49,069 nt of DNA from Candidatus Nanopelagicales bacterium. Its GTDB lineage: Bacteria > Actinomycetota > Actinomycetes > S36-B12 > CAIYMF01. The translations under genes were made by a program, and so were the position numbers. Shown piece by piece: positions 42,173-49,069 of this stretch. Position 1 is the stretch's first letter, and every line of letters begins with the position of its first letter. The notes beneath the pieces were generated by a model. It made no database searches, had not been told where the DNA came from, and was given only the letters and a program-made list of their open reading frames with translations. The DNA is taken from assembly GCA_025456015.1 (NCBI GenBank), contig JALOLK010000003.1:1-49069 (forward strand), read 5' to 3'.

Positions 42173-42973
42173 ATGGGGTCGCAGCGACAGCGGGCGCGGT
42201 CCGCGCCAGTCGGAGCCGGGGCTCAGGGGGCAGCCGTCACCTACGACGCGCTGCTCGACGAGGGCCGCACGCTGTACCCGGGGGTGCGCATCGGCCGGCC
42301 CGGCCGATCGCGCGGCTATTGGGCCATGATCACCGCCCTGCGGCTGCTCCGGGTGCGGTACCACGTCCACCTGCAGGGGGCCCGCCACGTGGCCCCCGGG
42401 CCCGCGATCCTCGTGGGCAACCACGTGCACCTGCTCGACCCCGTCATGGTGGTGATGTCGACGTGGTGGCGGGTCAGCGCGTTCACCAAGGTGGAGGCGT
42501 TCGAGGGCAGGGGAGCCGCGTTCTTCCGGATCATGGGGCAGATCCCGCTACGTCGCGGAGACCCCGCCTCGACGGCGTGGGCGATGGCGATGTCGCGCCA
42601 GGCCCTGGCCCACGGCGGGATGCTCGGGATCTACCCGGAGGGCACCCGCTCGCCGGACCCGGGGGCGCTGCACCGGCTGCACAAGCGCGTCCTGATCCCG
42701 GTGCTGCAGGCCAACCCCGAGGTGCCCGTGCACGCCGTGACCACGGCATACCGGCGCCGGGGCCGGTGGCGCCGCGTCGAGGTCTCGGTGCGGGTCTCCG
42801 AGCCGCTGGCGCTGCCCGTGGGCACCGCGGACGCGCAGGAGGTGGCCGATCGGATGCGCGACGCCCTGCTCGCCCTGGGCGGCCAGCGCTACGTGGACCG
42901 CTACGCCCGCGACGTCAAGCGCGAGCTGCGCGCGGTCCGGGCCGGTGCGGGGGCGCGCCACCAGCACGGTTGA
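42173..42973 (+). CDS. 1-acylglycerol-3-phosphate O-acyltransferase (PlsC-type)
   Basis: The 266-aa protein carries the PlsC acyltransferase blocks: NHVHLLDPV (HX4D), the FTKVEAFEGRGAAFFRIMGQIPLRRGD block, and YPEGTRSPD. It would acylate lysophosphatidate or a related lysolipid in phospholipid synthesis. One weakly hydrophobic stretch near residues 35-50 suggests membrane association. AAGGGAA before ATG 42173 selects the start over the 39-residue track extension. It is followed by the DUF2231-cytochrome b5 gene after 55 bp, probably in the same transcription unit. Confidence 0.9.
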   Translation: MGSQRQRARSAPVGAGAQGAAVTYDALLDEGRTLYPGVRIGRPGRSRGYWAMITALRLLRVRYHVHLQGARHVAPGPAILVGNHVHLLDPVMVVMSTWWRVSAFTKVEAFEGRGAAFFRIMGQIPLRRGDPASTAWAMAMSRQALAHGGMLGIYPEGTRSPDPGALHRLHKRVLIPVLQANPEVPVHAVTTAYRRRGRWRRVEVSVRVSEPLALPVGTADAQEVADRMRDALLALGGQRYVDRYARDVKRELRAVRAGAGARHQHG

Positions 42974-43028
42974 TGGTTCAAGCGTTTGCTGTCACCATCA
43001 CCCCACGGACGAGGCCGGGGAGGTGCGG

Positions 43029-43820
43029 GTGGACGACGTGCGCGCGATCGCGGCGGGGCAGGGCGGCCCCTTCGACCTCATCGACGGCCTGCCCGTGCAC
43101 CCGCTCGTGGTGCACGGCGCCGTGGTGCTCGTGCCGCTGGCGGCGCTGGGCCTGGTGCTCATGGCGGTCTGGCCCCGGTTCTCCCGCCGGCACGGTTGGC
43201 TCGTCGTGGCACTGGCGGTCGTGGCGGCGGGCGCCGCGGTGGTCTCGGTGCGCTCCGGCGAGGCGTTCCAGGAGCGGGTCGGCGAGCCCGGCTTCGACCA
43301 CGCCGAGCTCGGCGAGGTGCTGCCCTGGCTCGCCGGCGGGCTGGCGCTGGCGGCACTGGTGCTCTGGCTGGTCGACCGACGCGGTGGGGGCGATGCGTGG
43401 GACGACGGCGCGCCGCGACCCCGTGGCGGGGTCCTGCGGCTGCTCGTGGCCGTCGTCGCCATGCTCGTCGCGCTGGCCAACGTGGTGTGGGTCGCCCGCG
43501 TGGGGCACTCCGGCGCCCAGTCGGTGTGGCTCGACGAGGTCAGCGACGGGGGCACCGATGACGACGGCGGCGCCGAGGTGCCGGCCGCGACGTTCACCGA
43601 GGCGCAGGTCGCGCAACGCGACGACGCCGCCGCGTGCTGGACCATCGTCGGCGGCGTGGTCTACGACCTGACCGAGTGGATCGAGCGGCACCCGGGCGGC
43701 CGGGCGCCGATCGAGTCCCTGTGCGGCACCGACGGCACGGTGCTCTTCACCGCCCAGCACGAGGGTCAGGAGGAGCCGGCCGAGGAGCTCGCGGAGTACG
43801 CGATCGGGCGGCTGGCCTGA
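43029..43820 (+). CDS. DUF2231 membrane domain fused to a cytochrome b5-like heme domain
   Basis: The 263-aa protein begins with the DUF2231 signature FDLIDGLPVHPLVVHGAVVLVPLAALGLVLMAV, with four TM helices (residues ~15-175). An acidic linker leads to a cytochrome b5-like domain at ~200-263: DDAAACWTIVGGVVYDLTEWIERHPGGRAPIESLCGTDGT and a distal AQHEGQ His. HPGG and the second His are the two heme ligands. It is therefore likely a membrane electron carrier; the partner is unknown. GTG 43029 follows GGGGAGG at good spacing; the track start is upstream in non-coding sequence. It ends inside a hairpin shared with DUF1918. Confidence 0.85.
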   Translation: MDDVRAIAAGQGGPFDLIDGLPVHPLVVHGAVVLVPLAALGLVLMAVWPRFSRRHGWLVVALAVVAAGAAVVSVRSGEAFQERVGEPGFDHAELGEVLPWLAGGLALAALVLWLVDRRGGGDAWDDGAPRPRGGVLRLLVAVVAMLVALANVVWVARVGHSGAQSVWLDEVSDGGTDDDGGAEVPAATFTEAQVAQRDDAAACWTIVGGVVYDLTEWIERHPGGRAPIESLCGTDGTVLFTAQHEGQEEPAEELAEYAIGRLA

Positions 43821-43835
43821 CCGGCGCCGGCTCAG
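43817..43835. terminator. bidirectional hairpin of convergent genes
   Basis: CTGACCGGC and GCCGGCTCAG form a near-perfect palindrome that contains the TGA of the cytochrome b5 gene on one arm and the stop of the DUF1918 gene on the other. It is another stop-codon-embedded stem. Confidence 0.5.
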
Positions 43836-44038
43836 CCCTGCGCGGCGTCGGGCTGCGCGTGGTGCACGTGCGCATCCGGCCCGGGGAACACCAGCGACTC
43901 GTGGCCGTCGTCGGACCAGCGCACCAGGAACGGGGGCTCGCCGTCGGTGCCGTGCACCTCGAGGATCTCGCCGTCCCGCACGGGCTCTCCCACGTGGGTG
44001 CTCGCCACGGTGATGCGATCGCCGGGGGCTGCCTTCAT
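43832..44038 (-). CDS. DUF1918 small protein
   Basis: The 68-aa protein is of the DUF1918 type: MKAAPGDRITVASTHVGEPVRDGEILEVHGTDGEPPFLVRWSDDGHESLVFPGPDAHV. The family is confined largely to actinobacteria and has an SH3-like beta fold; its function is unknown. AGGAGG six bases before ATG 44038 selects this start; the track ORF extends far upstream without support. It is convergent with the DUF2231-cytochrome b5 gene. Confidence 0.93.
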   Translation of the reverse strand: MKAAPGDRITVASTHVGEPVRDGEILEVHGTDGEPPFLVRWSDDGHESLVFPGPDAHVHHAQPDAAQG

Positions 44039-44225
44039 GGTGGACCTCCTGGCCGATAGGTGGTGCCTCCATCCTGCACGTCGCCAGCGCACCCGCAAGG
44101 GACCCAAGTCCCAGCCGCACGGCCGTGCATCCCGCCGCTGGCTGGCGGGGTGACCTTCGGCCCTCCCCTCCGGCCCGCCGAGGGGCGTTGCATGGGGAGC
44201 GCCCGCGCATCCCGAGGAGGCCGCC

Positions 44226-45539
44226 ATGGGCCACACGCTCGCCGATCCCGACCTCGCCTACCACCGGCTCCAGCAGCGCCTGGACCGCATGCCGACCGGC
44301 GCCCCGGACTCCGCGGCGTTCCAGCGGATCCTGCGGCTGCTGTTCACGCCCGCCGAGGCCGAGCTGGCCGCCCGCATGCCCACGATCTGCCCGCTCGAGG
44401 TGCTCGCGCAGCGCAGCGGCATCCCGGCCGAGGAGCTGGACCCGATCGTCACCGAGATGGCCCGCAAGGGTCTCGTCGTCGACCTCGAGCAGCGCGGCCG
44501 TCGCTACGTGGCGCTCGCGCCGGTGGTCATCGGGTTCTTCGAGTTCACGTTCATGCGGGTGCGCGACGACGCGCCCATCGAGGAGCTGTCCGAGCTGTTC
44601 GAGGAGTACATGTTCGACGGGGCCGGCGAGTTCGCGCACGCGGTGTTCGCCGGCAGCACGCAGATCGGCCGCTCGCTGGTGCGCGAGGAGGCGCTGCCCG
44701 AGGACCCCCAGGTCGAGGTGCTCGACTGGGAGCTGGCCACCCACATCGTCGGTGAGGCGCCGAGCGTCGCGGTCTCCGAGTGCCCCTGCCGCACGCACGC
44801 CGCACTCCAGGGGCGGGCCTGTGGGGCGCCCACGCGCACCTGCCTCACCCTCGGCGCCAGCGCCGACGCGCTGGTCCGCGCCGGCATCGCCGAGCCCATC
44901 AGCAACGCCGAGGGCCTGGCCATCCTGGCGGAGGCGAAGGCCGCCGGTCTGGCCCAGACCGCGGACAACGTCAAGCACGGGGTGGGGTACATCTGCAACT
45001 GCTGCGGGTGCTGCTGCGGGATGATGCAGTCGATCCGGCGGCATGGGATCACCGGGGCCATCGTGTCCTCGAACTGGGTCGCGCACGTCGACCTCGACAT
45101 GTGCCGCGGCTGCAAGAAGTGCTACCGCGCCTGCCCGGCCGACGCCATCACCATGGTCGACAACGAGGGCCAGGGCCTGCGCAAGTACTGGGCCATCGTC
45201 GACCCCGAGAAGTGCCTCGGGTGCGGGGTCTGCGACGAGCGGTGCCGGTGGGGCGCCCACACCATGGTGCCCCGCGAGGCGCGCGTCTTCACCCCCGAGA
45301 ACACCTTCGACCGGATGGTCACGATGGCGATCGAGCGGGGCAAGCTCGGGGAGCTGCTCGTCGACACGCTCGACGGCGCGGGCCCGCACGCGCTGTCCCG
45401 GGCGCTGGCGCTGCTCGTCGAGCACCCGCCGGCGGTGGCCGCTCGCGCCGTCGAGCCCCTGCACTCGGTGTTCCTGCGCGGCCTGCTCGCCGTGGCGCAC
45501 GCGACCGCCCGCAGCGGGGCGGCCAGCACCCCGGTCTGA
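44226..45539 (+). CDS. iron-sulphur protein with winged-helix N-terminus and three Cys-rich centres
   Basis: The 437-aa protein starts with a winged-helix-like region (LLFTPAEAELAARMPTICPLEVLAQRSGIPAEELDPIVTEMARKGLVVDL). Then come CPCRTH plus GRACGAPTRTC, the densely clustered CNCCGCCCGMM, and two classical [4Fe-4S] binding motifs (CRGCKKCYRACPAD and CLGCGVCDERCRWG). The dicluster tail is ferredoxin-like. I recognise it as a member of an uncharacterised 4Fe-4S protein family with an HTH domain; it may link redox state to electron transfer. Six Cys within 11 residues is unusual. AGGAGG before the ATG supports the start. It is upstream of the Cys-ligase-like gene in the same direction. Confidence 0.85.
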   Translation: MGHTLADPDLAYHRLQQRLDRMPTGAPDSAAFQRILRLLFTPAEAELAARMPTICPLEVLAQRSGIPAEELDPIVTEMARKGLVVDLEQRGRRYVALAPVVIGFFEFTFMRVRDDAPIEELSELFEEYMFDGAGEFAHAVFAGSTQIGRSLVREEALPEDPQVEVLDWELATHIVGEAPSVAVSECPCRTHAALQGRACGAPTRTCLTLGASADALVRAGIAEPISNAEGLAILAEAKAAGLAQTADNVKHGVGYICNCCGCCCGMMQSIRRHGITGAIVSSNWVAHVDLDMCRGCKKCYRACPADAITMVDNEGQGLRKYWAIVDPEKCLGCGVCDERCRWGAHTMVPREARVFTPENTFDRMVTMAIERGKLGELLVDTLDGAGPHALSRALALLVEHPPAVAARAVEPLHSVFLRGLLAVAHATARSGAASTPV

Positions 45540-45616
45540 TCCCTGGGCGTCCGAGCCGGTCGCGGCAGCCCGCCCGCCCGCGCGCCCCGGGCCCCGGATT
45601 GCGGCACGCTGGGCCC

Positions 45617-45697
45617 ATGGGCGAGGAGGTGGCCTCCCGCGGGTTCACCCGCGAGGACCGGCAGCGCTACCGCGACAAGGTCCACCGCTGCCTCGAC
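45617..45697 (+). pseudogene. N-terminal remnant of the glutamate-cysteine-ligase-like gene
   Basis: ATG 45617 (CACGCT six bases upstream) opens MGEEVASRGFTREDRQRYRDKVHRCLD, which is the usual conserved N-terminus of this protein family as I know it. The frame then leaves the family sequence after CLD and reads on into nonsense, while the rest of the protein continues one base out of phase from ATG 45708. About 15-20 residues of family sequence appear to be missing at the junction, so this is a frame-disrupting deletion or an assembly error. Confidence 0.65.
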
Positions 45698-45707
45698 GCT
45701 GACCGGC

Positions 45708-47048
45708 ATGGAGGTCGAGCTCAACCTCGTGGACGCCGAGGGCCGGCCGGCCCTGCGCAACGCCGAGGTGCTGGCCCGCATCGACGACCCGGCCTTCGTC
45801 CAGGAGCTCGGGCGCTTCAACCTGGAGATCAACATCCCGCCGCAGAGCCTCGTCGGGGACGGGGCGGCCCGCTACGAGCGGCAGGTGCGCGAGCAGCTGA
45901 ACGCGGCGGACGCCCGTGCCCACGCCGAGGGCGCCGGGATCATGATGGTCGGGATCCTGCCGACCCTCACGCCCGAGCACATGACCCCCGAGGCGATCAG
46001 CAGCAACTCCCGGTACGCCCTGCTCGACGAGCAGCTCCTGCTGGCCCGGGGCGAGGACCTGCACATCGACATCCGCGGGGCGCACGAGGCGCTGGAGACC
46101 TTCGCCGACTCGATCGCCCCCGAGGCCGCCTGCACCAGCGTCCAGTTCCACCTGCAGGTCAGCCCGGAGGACTTCGCGGACTCCTGGAACGCGGCGCAGT
46201 GCCTGGCCGGCGCGCAGGTGGCGCTCGGGGCCAACGCGCCCTACTTCCTGGGTCGTGAGCTGTGGCGGGAGACCCGCATCGCGCTGTTCACCCAGGCCAC
46301 GGACACGCGGCCCGCCGAGATGAAGGCCCAGGGCGTGCGCCCCAGGGTCTGGTTCGGCGAGCGCTGGATCACCAGCGTGTTCGACCTGTTCGAGGAGAAC
46401 CTGCGCTACTTCCCGGCGCTGCTGCCCCTCGTCGACGACGAGGATCCGGTCGCGGTGCTGGATTCGGGGCGGATCCCCGCACTGCACGAGCTGCGCCTGC
46501 ACAACGGGACCGTCTGGCGCTGGAACCGGCCCGTGTACGACGTGGTCGCTGGGGTGCCGCACCTGCGCGTGGAGAACCGCGTGCTGCCCTCCGGCCCGAC
46601 CGTGGTCGACATCCTCGCGAACGGCGCCTTCTACTTCGGCGCGCTGCGGGCGCTGGCCACCGAGGAGCGGCCGGTGTGGTCACGCATGTCGTTCGGCGCC
46701 GCCGACGACAACTTCCAGGCGGCGGCACAGCGCGGGCTCGACGCCGTCACGTACTGGCCCGGGATGGGGGAGGTGCCCGTGAGCGAGCTCGTGCTGCGCC
46801 GGCTGCTGCCCCTGGCCCATCGGGGCCTGCGCGAGTGGGGGGTCGACCACGACATCCGGGAACGGCTGCTCGGCATCATCGAGGGTCGGTGCGCCTCCGG
46901 GCGCAACGGTGCCCGCTGGCAGGTGGACAGCGTGCACGCCCTCGAGTCGCGCGGCCTCGATCGCTGGGAGGCGCTGCGCCGGATGACCCAGGAGTACCTG
47001 GTGCGGATGCACACCAACGAGCCGGTGCACACCTGGGAGCCGGTCTGA
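45708..47048 (+). CDS. glutamate-cysteine-ligase-family protein (N-terminally disrupted)
   Basis: The intact part of this frame (446 aa) begins MEVELNLVDAEGRPALRNAEVLARI, the metal/substrate-binding first strand. It continues with FNLEINIPPQSL, SIAPEAACTSVQFHLQVSP, GANAPYFLGRELWRETRIALFTQATDT, and HNGTVWRWNRPVYDV, all typical of actinobacterial glutamate-cysteine-ligase-like ATP-grasp-unrelated GCS2-type proteins. The expected N-terminal 45-50 residues lie out of frame upstream (45617-45697). Either a shorter protein starts at ATG 45708, which has no good ribosome site, or the gene is inactive. If intact it would ligate a gamma-glutamyl group to an amine. The stop is 5 bp from the convergent TIGR03943 gene. 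Confidence 0.75.
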   Translation: MEVELNLVDAEGRPALRNAEVLARIDDPAFVQELGRFNLEINIPPQSLVGDGAARYERQVREQLNAADARAHAEGAGIMMVGILPTLTPEHMTPEAISSNSRYALLDEQLLLARGEDLHIDIRGAHEALETFADSIAPEAACTSVQFHLQVSPEDFADSWNAAQCLAGAQVALGANAPYFLGRELWRETRIALFTQATDTRPAEMKAQGVRPRVWFGERWITSVFDLFEENLRYFPALLPLVDDEDPVAVLDSGRIPALHELRLHNGTVWRWNRPVYDVVAGVPHLRVENRVLPSGPTVVDILANGAFYFGALRALATEERPVWSRMSFGAADDNFQAAAQRGLDAVTYWPGMGEVPVSELVLRRLLPLAHRGLREWGVDHDIRERLLGIIEGRCASGRNGARWQVDSVHALESRGLDRWEALRRMTQEYLVRMHTNEPVHTWEPV

Positions 47049-47052
47049 TCGC

Positions 47053-47766
47053 TCAGCTGTCGTAGGGATTGGCCGGCGCCGCGGTGGGCACGGCCGACTC
47101 GACCGCCAGGCGCGGGATGGCGCCCTGAACGCCAGTGTCCCCGCCCGGTTGCCAGACCCCCACGACCTCCACCCAGGTGTCGGCGGGCAGCTCGGGGGCG
47201 CCCTCAGCCCGCACCTTGAGGACGTACGCGTCCGCGGCGCAGCACGCCAGGCCCAGCCTGGTGAGCTGCCAGCCGCCAGCCTCGTCCGGGCTGACGAACC
47301 CGACGAGCCGGACGCGCTGGCCGGCCAGCGTGCGGCCGTCGTCCCAGATCGCCCTGCTGACGAAGTCGCCGACGGACAGGTCCGCCGGGTCGCCCACCAG
47401 GGGTGGGAAGACCGCGGCGCTCGAGGCGACCGGCGCGATGGCGGGCATCCGCTCGGCGGTGAACGCGCCCAGCGGGGCGGCCGGGACGACGAGCACCGCG
47501 GCGACTGGCAGCAGCAGGCCCCACGCGGCGCGCGGGCCGTGGCCGGCGTGCCCGTGCGCCTCGTGCGCCGTGGCGGGGGACTGCGGGTCCTCACGCAGTG
47601 ACTCCCAGAGGGCCAGCCCGCCGAGCCCGACCAGCACCGCGGCCGCGGCCAGCAGGGCTGGGCCCATCCCCGGCTTCACGTAGTTCAGGTGCAGGTCCGC
47701 CAGGACGACACGGGCCACGACGCCGCCGAAGAGGACCAGGACGATGCCCTGCACGGTGCGGTTCAC
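47053..47766 (-). CDS. TIGR03943-type membrane protein
   Basis: The 237-aa protein begins with two TM helices (IVLVLFGGVVARVVLADLHLNYV and ALLAAAAVLVGLGGLALW), a His-rich loop (HEAHGHAGHG), another TM segment and an extracytoplasmic domain with LGLACCAADAYVLKVR and DTWVEVVGVWQPGG. That layout is the TIGR03943 family, which almost always accompanies the DUF318-type permease and Zur-regulated zinc genes. GTG 47766 overlaps the permease stop (GTGA). The His-rich loop and Cys pair are plausible metal contacts (inference). Confidence 0.82.
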   Translation of the reverse strand: MNRTVQGIVLVLFGGVVARVVLADLHLNYVKPGMGPALLAAAAVLVGLGGLALWESLREDPQSPATAHEAHGHAGHGPRAAWGLLLPVAAVLVVPAAPLGAFTAERMPAIAPVASSAAVFPPLVGDPADLSVGDFVSRAIWDDGRTLAGQRVRLVGFVSPDEAGGWQLTRLGLACCAADAYVLKVRAEGAPELPADTWVEVVGVWQPGGDTGVQGAIPRLAVESAVPTAAPANPYDS

Positions 47767-48758
47767 AGCAGGGCCCAGCCGACCAGGGAGGCGCTGGCCA
47801 CGGCCACCGCGAAGGTGGCTGGCGCGAAGCGCTGGGCGAAGGAGCGCCCGAACGCGCCGGTCTGCATGGCCACGAGCTTGAGGTCGACCATCGGACCGAC
47901 CACCATGAACGCCAGCTGCGCCACGGGGTTGAACTGGCTCATGCTCGCCGCCACGAAGGCGTCGGCCTCCGAGCAGATGCACATGACCACCGCGAGCAGC
48001 GCGAGCACGAGCACGGACAGCGCGACCTGACCGGCCAGCGAGTCCAGCCACTGCGCGGGGACCAGGACGTTGATCGCGGCGGCTGTGAGCCCGCCCACCA
48101 CCAGGAAGCCACCGGCGTGCAGGAAGTCGTGGGTGGCCGAGCGGTGGAACGTGACCCAGGGGTTGGGGTGGGCCAGGTGCGCCCGCGAGGGCATCCGGAT
48201 CCACTCCTGGCGGCCCAGCGCGAGCCACAGCCAGCCCATCACGATCGCGGCACCGAGGGAGGCGAGCAGTCGGGCCCACACCATCGCCGGGTCGTTCGGG
48301 AACGCCACCCACGTGGCGGCCAGGACGATCGGGTTGATCGCCGGGGCTGCGAGCAGGAACGTCAGCGCCGCGGCCGGCGCGACGCCCCGGGCCATGAGCC
48401 CCCCGGCGATGGGGACCGACGCGCATTCACAGCCCGGCAGCACGAGGCCCGCGCTGCCCGCGACGGGGACGGCCAGGGCGGGGCGGCGCGGCAGCGCCCG
48501 GCGCACCAGCGACGGCGAGACGAACGCGGTGATGGCCGCGGAGAGCAGCACCCCCAGCACGAGGAACGGCGTGGCCTGCAGCACGATCGACAGGAAGATG
48601 GTGGTGAAGGCCGAGAGCGCGGGCTGGTCGGCCCAGTCGATCAGCCAGCGCTGGCCGATGAGGAACGCGAGGAGCCCGAGGTTGAGCAGCAGCAGCGCCG
48701 AGGGGCGCAGCCCCCGGGGCACCGCCTCCGCGTGCTCGGGGTCGAGGGCCGCGCTCAC
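47763..48758 (-). CDS. permease, UPF0718/DUF318 type
   Basis: The 331-aa protein has about eight TM helices in two repeated halves. Conserved features are FLSIVLQATPFLVLGVLLSAAITAFV, GLVLPGCECASVPIAGGLMARG (with the Cys pair GCECA), AAPAINPIVL, and CICSEADAFVAAS in the second half. Members transport or sense metals/arsenic-type oxyanions; in actinobacteria they are found with TIGR03943 and zinc transport genes, so a metal role is likely. GTG 48758 has TATCCT six bases upstream and no Shine-Dalgarno sequence. Confidence 0.87.
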   Translation of the reverse strand: MSAALDPEHAEAVPRGLRPSALLLLNLGLLAFLIGQRWLIDWADQPALSAFTTIFLSIVLQATPFLVLGVLLSAAITAFVSPSLVRRALPRRPALAVPVAGSAGLVLPGCECASVPIAGGLMARGVAPAAALTFLLAAPAINPIVLAATWVAFPNDPAMVWARLLASLGAAIVMGWLWLALGRQEWIRMPSRAHLAHPNPWVTFHRSATHDFLHAGGFLVVGGLTAAAINVLVPAQWLDSLAGQVALSVLVLALLAVVMCICSEADAFVAASMSQFNPVAQLAFMVVGPMVDLKLVAMQTGAFGRSFAQRFAPATFAVAVASASLVGWALL

Positions 48759-48764
48759 GGCAGG

Positions 48765-48770
48765 AGGATA
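48765..48770 (-). promoter_or_regulatory. putative -10 of the permease gene
   Basis: On the minus strand TATCCT lies six bases before GTG 48758, and the expected Shine-Dalgarno position holds CCTCCT-like anti-SD sequence instead. This is one of the clearest leaderless-type starts in the window. Confidence 0.5.
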
Positions 48771-48786
48771 GGTGTCGTCGGCGACT

Positions 48787-48804
48787 GGGTCCGGGCACGG
48801 ACCC
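48787..48804 (-). terminator. hairpin after the ZnuB-like gene
   Basis: GGGTCC-gggcac-GGACCC is a perfect six-base-pair stem, 19-36 bp after the stop of the ABC permease. It also covers the probable -35 region of the next gene, so an operator role is an alternative. Confidence 0.4.
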
Positions 48805-48822
48805 GCGCGGTCCAGGGGCGGG

Positions 48823-49069
48823 TCACCGTCGCGTGAGCGTCCGCAGGGGCGCGGCCGCGACGGCGAGCACGGCGAAGCCGGCCAGCGCCAGCAGGACGAT
48901 GGTCGGCCCGGGAGGCACGTCCACGTAGTACGAGGTGGCCAGGCCCAGGACGGCCGCGAGCAGTCCGATCGCCATGCCCAGGCCGAGGGTCGAGCGGAAC
49001 GAGCGGGTGACCTGCTGGGCGGCCGCGATCGGCACGATCATGATCGCGCTGACCATGAGCAGGCCGACG
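48823..49069 (-). CDS. ABC-3 family metal transporter permease, ZnuB-like (partial, 5' end outside window)
   Basis: Only the C-terminal ~80 residues are inside the window: LMVSAIMIVPIAAAQQVTRSFRSTLGLGMAIGLLAAVLGLATSYYVDVPPGPTIVLLALAGFAVLA. This is the characteristic C-terminal end of ABC-3 permeases such as ZnuB/MntB, with the PGPTIVL loop. With the downstream permease and TIGR03943 gene it points to a zinc (or manganese) uptake locus extending beyond the right edge. I reject the track ATG inside this frame as the start because the family protein continues upstream. Confidence 0.8.
   Translation of the reverse strand, partial: VGLLMVSAIMIVPIAAAQQVTRSFRSTLGLGMAIGLLAAVLGLATSYYVDVPPGPTIVLLALAGFAVLAVAAAPLRTLTRR

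Noticed and set aside
44780-46258. 492-aa plus-strand ORF spanning the iron-sulphur and Cys-ligase genes
   Set aside because: Out-of-frame reading of both genes; only its short MGEEV...RCLD segment is meaningful and is listed as the N-terminal remnant.
1-49069. CRISPR arrays, prophage, insertion sequences, integrase or attachment sites
   Set aside because: No regularly spaced repeats, transposase or phage motifs were found on either strand; the window looks like contiguous chromosome.

Overview
This is a very GC-rich, densely packed chromosomal segment from a member of the Actinomycetota. The assignment rests on GC-saturated third codon positions, frequent GTG starts, a DUF222/13E12-type HNH endonuclease gene preceded by an actinobacterial LexA (SOS) box, a DUF1918 protein, and a WS/DGAT acyltransferase. 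I cannot name the genus. About 42 protein genes can be supported, one truncated at each window edge. I see no rRNA or tRNA gene, CRISPR array, transposase, integrase or prophage module. The window reads as ordinary chromosome with several unusual individual loci.

Layout. 1-4.2 kb: a membrane-anchored alpha/beta hydrolase and a small membrane protein diverge from a NarL-type histidine kinase/response regulator pair, with a perfect 12-bp inverted repeat between them. 4.2-6.6 kb: a small DUF1579-like protein diverges from a TetR regulator across a tandem operator, followed by nagA. 6.7-9.5 kb: an SsuABC-type ABC importer ending at a strong hairpin. 9.5-11.5 kb: amylosucrase. 11.5-15.0 kb: a FAD oxidoreductase with a C-terminal Rieske domain, then psuG-psuK for pseudouridine breakdown. 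15.2-17.3 kb: DUF2252 and DUF2993 proteins. 17.3-21.3 kb: an ion-handling block (membrane protein, K+ channel-like protein, a P-type ATPase lacking the usual Ca2+-site residues). 21.4-24.3 kb: an MFS transporter, then an SPFH/band-7 protein overlapping a small membrane protein.

24.3-27.5 kb: cystathionine gamma-synthase/lyase and cystathionine beta-synthase in one overlapping unit, then a YbaK-type editing protein. 27.5-34 kb: an HSL-type esterase, a giant zinc-ribbon/class III cyclase/AAA ATPase signalling protein, and the SOS-boxed HNH protein. 34.1-36.6 kb: an ankyrin lipoprotein and an SDR-SRPBCC fused ORF. 36.7-43 kb: a beta-propeller lactonase, a phytoene-desaturase-like FAD enzyme, a WS/DGAT, an exported SH3 protein with a peptidase-like C-terminus, and a PlsC acyltransferase. 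43-49 kb: a DUF2231-cytochrome b5 fusion, DUF1918, an iron-sulphur protein, a glutamate-cysteine-ligase-like gene with a frame-disrupting N-terminal deletion, and a TIGR03943/permease pair next to a truncated ZnuB-like permease.

Functional threads: sulphur supply (SsuABC, CGS, CBS, and possibly the Cys-ligase-like protein); metal and ion homeostasis (P-type ATPase, channel, Zn-type permeases); carbohydrate use (NagA, amylosucrase, PsuK/PsuG); and lipid chemistry (WS/DGAT, PlsC, esterase). A window-wide feature is a short -10-like hexamer 6-7 nt before many start codons, which suggests frequent leaderless transcription.
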